Shown: one piece after another, positions 57,632 through 64,000 of the stretch | Layout of the letters: every line of letters starts with the position of its first letter | How positions within the stretch are numbered: the stretch's first letter is position 1 | NCBI RefSeq assembly: GCF_001638985.1 | Contig: NW_017265136.1 | Location: 2,402,269 to 2,466,268, forward strand | DNA: 64,000 nucleotides | Origin: Phycomyces blakesleeanus NRRL 1555(-) | Taxonomy: Eukaryota > Mucoromycota > Mucoromycetes > Mucorales > Phycomycetaceae | Reading direction: 5' to 3' | Notes under the pieces: generated by a model | What the model was told of the DNA's origin: nothing | Databases searched by the model: none | Seen by the model: only the letters and a program-made list of their open reading frames with translations | Position numbers and translations under genes: made by a program

Positions 57632-57990
57632 TGTGGTATACATACCGCAATTGAGTGTAGAACAGCTATAGATCGCCAGCAACATATCTCTTTAATAAAA
57701 CATAATCTTTAACTTGAGTGTAGAACAGACTCCACAAACAAACACTGATTCCTTCTTGCTAATGAACCTGGCAAGTTAACAATCTCCGGAACTGTTACAC
57801 ACCAGGCACACGTACACTGCACACTCATACAGTGTAAACCAACCATTAAACAACAGAGATTCGAATTAAAGGGATTTTAATATTAACAGATATAAACAAT
57901 ATTATTTTGTCTCTTTAATAAATAACACTCTCACAGTATCTACTTTTCCCATTATTGAAATACTAACCCATAAACAATCCCGAATATCTA
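57632..57990 (-). mobile_element. LTR, subfamily A (reverse), with internal insertion
   Basis: Begins TGTGGTATACATACCGCA and ends CCCGAATATCTA. It contains an extra about 55 bp in which TTGAGTGTAGAACAG is repeated (57652 and 57713). It abuts element D copy 2 at GAGTAC, but the sequence after it is not the continuation of that site, so its two flanks come from different loci. Confidence 0.82.
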
Positions 57991-57993
57991 AGG

Positions 57994-58271
57994 TGAGGTA
58001 TACGAATAAATTTCAGAAAGGGAACAATAGGTACTGTGAGAGTGTTGTTTATTTAAGAAAGAAGATCATAGCTGTTTATATAGACATTTGGTTCCTAATT
58101 TAAGATCTCCGTTAGCTAATGGTTGGTTATCACTAAAGCAGTGTGAAGTGTACGAGTGCCTGGTGTGTGTTACGTTCCTGAGATGTGACCCTGCCAGGTT
58201 CATTAGCAATTGTAGTATTCGTTCTGGATTGTGGAGTTTGTATTTCACTCAGTTGTGGTGTGTATACCACA
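57994..58271 (+). mobile_element. Solo LTR, subfamily B, target duplication TAAGG
   Basis: 278 bp, TGAGGTATACGAATAAA to GTGTATACCACA, flanked by TAAGG at 57989-57993 and 58272-58276. It inserted at the very edge of the reverse subfamily A LTR, so it is younger than that LTR. TACTGTGAGAGTGTT at 58032-58046. Confidence 0.94.
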
Positions 58272-58276
58272 TAAGG

Positions 58277-58403
58277 TATGTATATCACAAACTGCATAAT
58301 GTATTTTAAATAGCCGTCCTGTAAATACCGGCGACTCAATCAAGAAATAATACCGGCAAAAAAAGAAGAAGGAAAGTATCAATGGTGCTTTTGAGAAAGG
58401 ATA

Positions 58404-58439
<36 letters not shown>

Positions 58440-58590
58440 CATTATTATTATTAGACAGTTAGTGAGTCTTAGCTATATACTTTATATATATCAAAATTTA
58501 AAACCCTTAATTGGTTTGCTTGAATGGAATGAGTTTGCACAAACTGTTTCTGTGTATGTACCTTGAACCTGAATAAAATTACTCAAGGGG
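58277..58590. repeat. Flank shared (inverted) with 46156-46447; ATT microsatellite
   Basis: Reverse complement of 46156-46447, interrupted at 58406-58454 by an (ATT)n array replacing a TA array in the other copy. Confidence 0.75.
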
Positions 58591-59756
58591 GTACTCAAGC
58601 AATCATGATTCTTTGTTTTATATCTTGATTTTGGGAACTTGAGACGGCGGGTGTATTTGGTGACCATCGCCATTTGGAAGAGAAAAGCAGCGACATTAGG
58701 AGATTGAAATGTGTAGAAGGAGGGAGAAAAATAAAAAGTAAATAGTTGGCAGTAAGAGAGGTCAGTAATCCGACTCTAGACACTACACAGCTCAAAAGCT
58801 CTTCCTAATAGCAAAGTCTTACTAGTCACTTTCCCTCATTCAAGTACTCTGTTGCAGACACATGTATTCAAGATTGCAAATGATTGGCTCATGTTAATAA
58901 TCTATTATTTAAAAAAAGATGAGGTTACAGAGTGTGTGGACCAAAGGTAATGACGCATTAAAAAAATAAACACGGTATTATTATTTCCTTATACCTCTTT
59001 TTTTATTTAGCCTGCAAGACCAGCAGCAACACCAAAAGCAACACCAACAGAACACTCGTGTTTGGCCAAAAGGCCATTTACAGGCCATTCCCTAAGCCGT
59101 TGAGCGACAGAATGTTAATTAAATTGGCCAAAAGACCAAGCACAAGTCAGTGACTAAGCTGTTGAGGGACAGAATGTTGATTAAATTGGCCAAGACCATT
59201 TACAAGCCGGTCCCTAAGCCACTTAGAGACAAGATGTTGGCTAAGCTAACAAGACTGAACGCAGAAGAACTAATTGGCACGATTATTGATCGAAAGATCA
59301 ATAGTGCCATGAGGATCGGTAAGTCATGTCTCTATATAATAAGAGAAAAACAATCTAATATTAATCAATAATATCTCTATGTTACCAGATCTCCCTAGGG
59401 GAGTAAAACGCCAGCTAGAGGAGAAACGTTTCGTTCCTCAAGGGCTAGAAGAAGAAGATCTGGTATGAGAGTAAGCTGGAGCGTAAAGCAACAGCTTACT
59501 TACTCCGAAGAGAAGTTGGAGAGTTGAGAGAAGTCGAAGTCGGAGAAGTTGGGGAAGAAGAAGTTGTGGAAAAAGATGACGAAGAAGCAGAGAAAGATGA
59601 TGTTGGCTACGAAGCAGACGATGAATATTAATATGAAGAAACGCAGCTGCAGGCAAATTAACAGCCTGTAGCTTCTGAGCAAACTACCAGAAAATGGCTG
59701 TCACTTGGCAGTATGATTACAGCATCAGTAGTTCGCGAATTACTCTTCTGATTGCA
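58591..59756 (+). mobile_element. Element D, copy 3 (inverted, partial, decayed)
   Basis: Reverse complement of the promoter-and-gene half of element D; the minisatellite and double-hairpin half are absent. The promoter region matches 57400-57620 closely, but the ACGCGT sites are lost (58949 reads GACGCA). Confidence 0.75.
59005..59753 (+). pseudogene. Element D acidic protein, decayed copy 3
   Basis: Three imperfect 66-bp-scale repeats of the KPVPKPLRDRM segment (near 59085, 59145, 59210) are separated by stops and frame changes. The conserved intron (gtaagtcatg... ttaccag, 59320-59389) and DLPRGVKRQLEEKRF follow. Then comes a frame shift, ATAYLLRREVGE, a shorter acidic tract, stops near 59629 and 59659, and the end RKWLSLGSMITASVVRELLF. 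The acidic tract is only about 35 residues, so this may show the pre-expansion form. Confidence 0.8.
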
Positions 59757-60330
59757 ATGGGAACTTGTCCGCAACCAATATGCTACAAACACATGGACCG
59801 CCTAACCCACCGCTCACCAGCACCCATCCGACCGAACCACCACGGAGTAACACGCCATTGCATACCTCATATTCATCTGCTTCAACAATGGATCCCATTA
59901 ACTCTTTCGCACAATGGCAAATCGGGCAACAAAATGCCAACAAGCTTTGGATTTCATCTAATTAAGTCTGTTGTTGTATTTGACAACACTCATAGTGGCT
60001 TAAAGCATCTCTAGAAGTTTCTACACACATATTCTATATACAATTTTTACTGCCTCAATTTGTATCACTTTTCCACCATTTATTTAAGCCTTCATTCTCT
60101 TATAAGATCACAAAAATGGAACTTGAACTACCTCTTGCATTGGTAGAAGATGACTAATACGAATTTTAAAATGACGATTATGAGCTGGAGCTGGATCCGG
60201 GACAAAATACCAACATACTTAATAACCGCTTTGTTGGTATTGTGCCAGTGGTTAGTCAAGGCACGAACGTTACGGTTTCCAACGTGCTCAGAAAGGAATC
60301 CGTGATAATGTTCAGTTATTTTTTACCAAA
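59757..60330 (+). pseudogene. Coding relics of an unidentified ORF
   Basis: Two protein-like stretches: one containing MDPINSFAQWQIGQQNANK (ATG 59888, stop 59965), and one from ATG 60117 reading MELELPLALVEDD, stop, ..DDYELELDPGQNTNILN and FVGIVPVVSQGTNVTVSN with in-frame stops. They could be the start of transposon ORFs. Not identified. Confidence 0.3.
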
Positions 60331-61364
60331 ATGTATTACTCTTCTACTCAACTTTAAGAACTGAACCGGTGGAAATAAAGATATATGAGTGGAAAAGCTG
60401 AATATCCTCTCCTGCAATTAAGTTCTTTCTTCCAGAATGAGAGTCTTTTACATATGTGTTAGTATTACTTTTAAGAGAGGTTATCTTAATAGAGTTTTTT
60501 TTATTGGTAGCATCTTTGACCACATGAAAGTTTATGAGGTCGATACCATCAGAATTGCAACCTTGGGGGTCATTGATGTTGTTGGTGTTCTTGGGTATTG
60601 TTATCAATTTTTGTAAGGAATAGGTGCTCGCCACCACCCGGAAATTTTTAAACATCTAAAAAATATTATGGGAATAATTTTACAGATGGGGTACAAACCC
60701 AGAGCGGCGATTTTTACGTTACTCTAAACTGGTCTGTGCATTTCTTGTTCAAAGTTAAATACTTTGTACAAGCAGACACAAAAACAAACTAGACTGCCAC
60801 TAAGAAGCAAATGGACGTATAACTCTAATATATAATAAAAGGAAATAAGCCAGCACAACAGATGCTGAGACGTATGATCACAAGTGATTCTTTATTAGAA
60901 AAATATGCGCCGGTGGCCGATGGTAAGATGAATCCTCGTGTGAGTAAGAGATGTTCGCCATCAAATATGTAGGTCAATCAAATCAAATAAAGTATAATAT
61001 GAGACTATATATTTGCACTATATAATTTTCTTTTCGGTAAATGAGAGGTACTGACTCAGATGCTTTACACAAAATATTTTAGCTACTTGATTATTGTACC
61101 TACATTAAACATGAAGGTTTAACAGCCAATGTCTTGAGGTTGCTTGGGCTTATTTTAAAATCAAGAGAGAAATGTAGTAGTAACTTTAGTAATATATATT
61201 TCTCTTATGTAAATCGAGGTATACGATGCCATTTCATAGACTTACAAGTAATATTTCCATATAACCTTTTTGTATTAACTGGTAGATATGAATTTTAATC
61301 ATACATGGAGAGAAAAAAATGTATCTGTAATCCTCGTTGACGACCAAGCAGATATGTGTTTTTG

Positions 61365-61402
<38 letters not shown>

Positions 61403-62210
61403 TTGTTGAGAACAAAAAAAGAAAGGTTGCATATTACATAGAAACACATACCAACGGTGATCATACTTTCTATATTCTATAAATCAAAAGTAAAAACTTC
61501 TTTAACTTGTCTTACTTTATTTAATCTCACTTCGCAATAAGTTTCTGAAAGAATAGTAGTATAAATATTAAGATTGAACAGTTATCGTCTTTGATAGTCT
61601 TCAATAAGTTTTTCATCTATCATTCTCATGGCACCTAAAAAAACCCCCTCCTAACTATGATAAAACTTCACCAAGAGTACGTCCTTGATTTAATTATAGT
61701 CTTCTTTACGAAATTTTACAGGATAATACCATACTCAAATGCTTTTATTTTTGAGCATATATATATATATTGGCTCATCACTTTGTCAATATAACATGAT
61801 TTGATATTCCATTAGTCTTTCTGAAGCGATAAGTAAAATGTCAATTATTATTAAAAATCTGAGATAGGAACACATGACTTAGAGTCTACTATTCATTCAA
61901 TAAATCACTCGAGCCACTCTTATATACCAATTGTGATATACAGTACTTGAGACCTTTTCTTAGAGAACGGTTGCATAAATCTTGCGGGAGAGCGGAGTAG
62001 CACCGTTCCAAGAAGTATGATAGTATAATTCTAAGAAAATTATTTCTTCTATTCTTTTCTCACACTTTTAAACATTTTCTCTATTAACCCATTTGAGGAT
62101 ATTGGCAGAAACAATCTTTGCTGCTGGTAGTCTTACATATATATATATTAAAGATATTAAAGATATTATTTCGATTAGATTAGATTAGGTTAGATTATCT
62201 AGGTCTCCTT
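60331..62210. other. AT-rich region without recognised genes
   Basis: Contains a (TA)n array at 61369-61400 and a TTAGATTAGG-type short repeat at 62172-62195. A minus-strand open stretch (60344-60655) has no recognised motif. Confidence 0.55.
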
Positions 62211-62896
62211 TTATTTTTCAGATTCATAAAGTAAAAGGAAGAAATTGTTTATAACATTTACTTCTATAATACCCTCGGTAAATGTATTGATGTAGTAGCA
62301 ATAGTCTTCAACATTTTCAACATAGCGTTTCTCAAGCACACGGTCCTTATGATGCGTGCTTGTCTTGATATTCCAGATCAATTCACTTCTTTGCCACTCA
62401 AAGCTAAATGGAGGTATACCCACAAGGTCTACCACAGCCTGAACCATATCACCTACAATAATGTACACGCGCACAAACACAAATGTTTTAGCAGCTTATC
62501 AATACTATATTCTGTTTTTTTTTCTTGCCTTCATTAATGCTTTCAATAATTGCCTTTCCACCACTGATGAGAGAGCGAGGAATATCATGGATGAATCTGG
62601 TAATATCATTGGGGAATGAACGACATTGATTGCGCTGATCACCAATAGAGACTATAGTAAAGTTTCCAGGGCTATTAGCAAGTAGGGAAAAATATGAAGT
62701 AATACTCTTGACATGCTCAATATTACTGTTGAATTTGTAAGCTTTTAATACACACATACAATGTATATAGAAGCACAGACCCACAAGCAAATCAAAAATA
62801 ATAACGGGAGTAATCTGACTATACATTTCCTTCTTTTCTTACCAATCGTGAATGGAGTGCGCCCTGTCAAACTGAATTGAACATTTGAACACGTTG
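62211..62896 (-). CDS. POM152-like nucleoporin, C-terminal exons (fragment)
   Basis: Three minus-strand exons fit: 62896-62843, 62741-62529 and 62452-62211. Phases agree. The first intron is GT-AG (101 bp); the second (62453-62528) begins with GC, a GC-AG intron. The product reads CSNVQFSLTGRTPFTIAYKF, then SPGNFTIVSIGDQRNQC, IESINEGDMVQAVVDLVGIP, PPFSFEWQRSELIW and DYCYYINTFTEGIIEV. The spacing of a PF(T/S)(I/F)-aromatic turn, Gly-rich strands and an I-x-D-x-x-x-x-C end strand is that of the Ig-like repeats in fungal Pom152, an integral pore-membrane protein of the nuclear pore. POM152 is usually over 1000 aa; only about 1.5 repeats are seen, and no convincing upstream exon was found before 63818. 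Truncated gene or pseudogene. Confidence 0.55.
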
Positions 62897-63818
62897 CTTA
62901 AGTGGTGCAAATAACGATATGGCCATTTTGAAATATATAGATATATTGTTATCTCAATGAATGATTTATCTTTCATCGATTAAAAAGAAAATTAAGTACT
63001 TGCCGACTTGTATTAAATCTTTCGATGCTTAATGATATTCGAGAATGAAATAATTGGATAACTTTAATCAATATTTGAATAACTAAAGTCAAACAACATT
63101 GAAAGATGTGGATTTTAATGTACTTCACCATGATATTTACAGATATATAAGAGGTTTTATGAAACCGACTTTGATATATGTCCTATATATCTATTCTTTA
63201 TCTATATAAACACATAGCTTGTAATTTTGATCGGGATTAATCATTATTTTAATGAGCAAAACATTGATAGCATTGATAAATTCAATAACATTCAAAATAC
63301 ATATTTGACTATGTAAAAAAATTAGATTACTTATATCTACAATAGTTATAGTAAAATGAAGAACTGAGTCTACAGCTTGTATGGCGTATAAATCTAATGG
63401 TGATGTTACTTTAGCCTTTTATATCACCATCATCATCATCATCATCATCATCATCTTTATGAAAAATTGAAACTACATGTATCATTCTACCTTTTCCACA
63501 TACACGCACACACGTATATATATATATAAGTGTAGATTATTTGATTTGCCCAAACAATTTCCTTTGTGGCAACATTATTATCATTGTAGTTTCTATGTAA
63601 TATGTACAAAAGAGAGATAGAGAAATATAAGAAGAAGAAGAAAAAAAGATAAAGAACAAAATCTATGCTAAGCATAATTATAAGCCCACGTCTAAGCCAT
63701 GGTTACTAGAAATTAAAAATAAAAAGGTCTGTACACATGGGGGCTTGTGGTGTATTTATAATGTATGTAAAAAAACAACCCCAAACCCAAGCCCAAACCC
63801 AAACCCAAATTCAATTCT
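62897..63818. other. AT-rich region between minus-strand gene pieces
   Basis: No exon could be supported. It contains a CAT array at 63427-63456 and a CCCAAA hexamer array at 63777-63810 just downstream of the Q/N-rich gene. Confidence 0.55.
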
Positions 63819-64000
63819 TCATAGGGGTCTATGTTCATTTTCCGGTACAGATTGAATATCAAATGATACCCTCTTTGCAGGCGTTTGATGTGAATTGTGT
63901 TGCTGATTAGAATAATGTGGTTGGTTTTGCTGGTTTTGTTGATTCTGTTGTCGCTCAAGTAAATTGAAGATTTTCTGAATTGCTTCTTGATTTTGTTGGG
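63819..64000 (-). CDS. Q/N-rich protein, C-terminus (runs off window)
   Basis: Minus-strand frame open from the window edge to TGA at 63821-63819. It reads QQNQEAIQKIFNLLERQQNQ, a Gln/Asn stretch, then AKRVSFDIQSVPENEHRPL at the C-terminus. The N-terminal part looks helical. The codon pattern and non-repetitive tail support a real last exon, but a splice donor in AAAGAGGTATCA cannot be excluded. Family unknown because most of the gene lies outside. Confidence 0.5.
   Translation of the reverse strand, partial: QQNQEAIQKIFNLLERQQNQQNQQNQPHYSNQQHNSHQTPAKRVSFDIQSVPENEHRPL

Noticed and set aside
62742..62826. ATG at 62826 (MYSQITPV) as the start of the POM152-like piece
   Set aside because: This segment fits better as intron: skipping 62742-62842 joins PFTI to AYKF, restoring the Ig-repeat pattern.
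1..64000. CRISPR arrays, tRNA and rRNA genes
   Set aside because: The tandem repeats lack unique spacers of constant size, and no tRNA or rRNA signature was recognised; the window is eukaryotic.

Overview
The window looks like nuclear DNA of an early-diverging filamentous fungus, most likely Mucoromycota (Mucorales-like). It is AT-rich. Its genes are split by short GT-AG introns of about 60-180 bp, intergenic DNA is full of homopolymers and microsatellites, and the recognisable proteins are fungal (JIP5/WDR55, beta-carbonic anhydrase, C2H2 factor, COX18/OXA1, POM152 fragment). No bacterial operons, CRISPR arrays, tRNA or rRNA genes were seen. A run of exactly 100 N (21084-21183) marks a scaffold gap.

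Layout. 1-640: decayed Helitron-type transposase relic. 1296-14664: ordinary gene territory with four spliced genes on the plus strand (JIP5-like WD40 protein, beta-carbonic anhydrase, four-finger C2H2 protein, an unrecognised 389-aa protein). 15095-35213: a repeat province built from three copies of an about 5.7-kb element, here called element C; two are in direct orientation on either side of the gap and one is inverted. They carry internal minisatellites, a (GT)n tract, a hairpin-rich GC island, a small conserved ORF and, in two copies, a solo LTR with target-site duplication. The spacer 26835-29925 holds older relics and another LTR. 35214-39407: gene-poor, with undefined coding relics. 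39408-41781: two convergent genes, a putatively dual-acylated MGCC protein and a COX18/OXA1-type mitochondrial insertase.

42331-59756: a second repeat province made from two direct copies and one decayed inverted copy of another element, here called element D. Each of the two good copies carries a tandem pair of double-hairpin units, an expandable 24-bp minisatellite and a two-exon gene for an unfamiliar, extremely acidic low-complexity protein with conserved ends. Between them lies a nest of retroelements: a two-ORF LINE (CCHC ORF1; endonuclease-RT ORF2) inserted into an LTR with a perfect 14-bp target duplication, and itself broken near the end of ORF2 by a second solo LTR with a 5-bp duplication. 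59756-64000: decayed coding scraps, C-terminal exons of a POM152-like nucleoporin gene (minus strand) and the C-terminus of a Q/N-rich protein running off the edge.

The host genes do not form a pathway. The main interest is the repeat biology: nested insertions that can be ordered in time, gene conversion between element C copies, a long inverted repeat, and the element D protein family, which I could not assign to any known family by eye.
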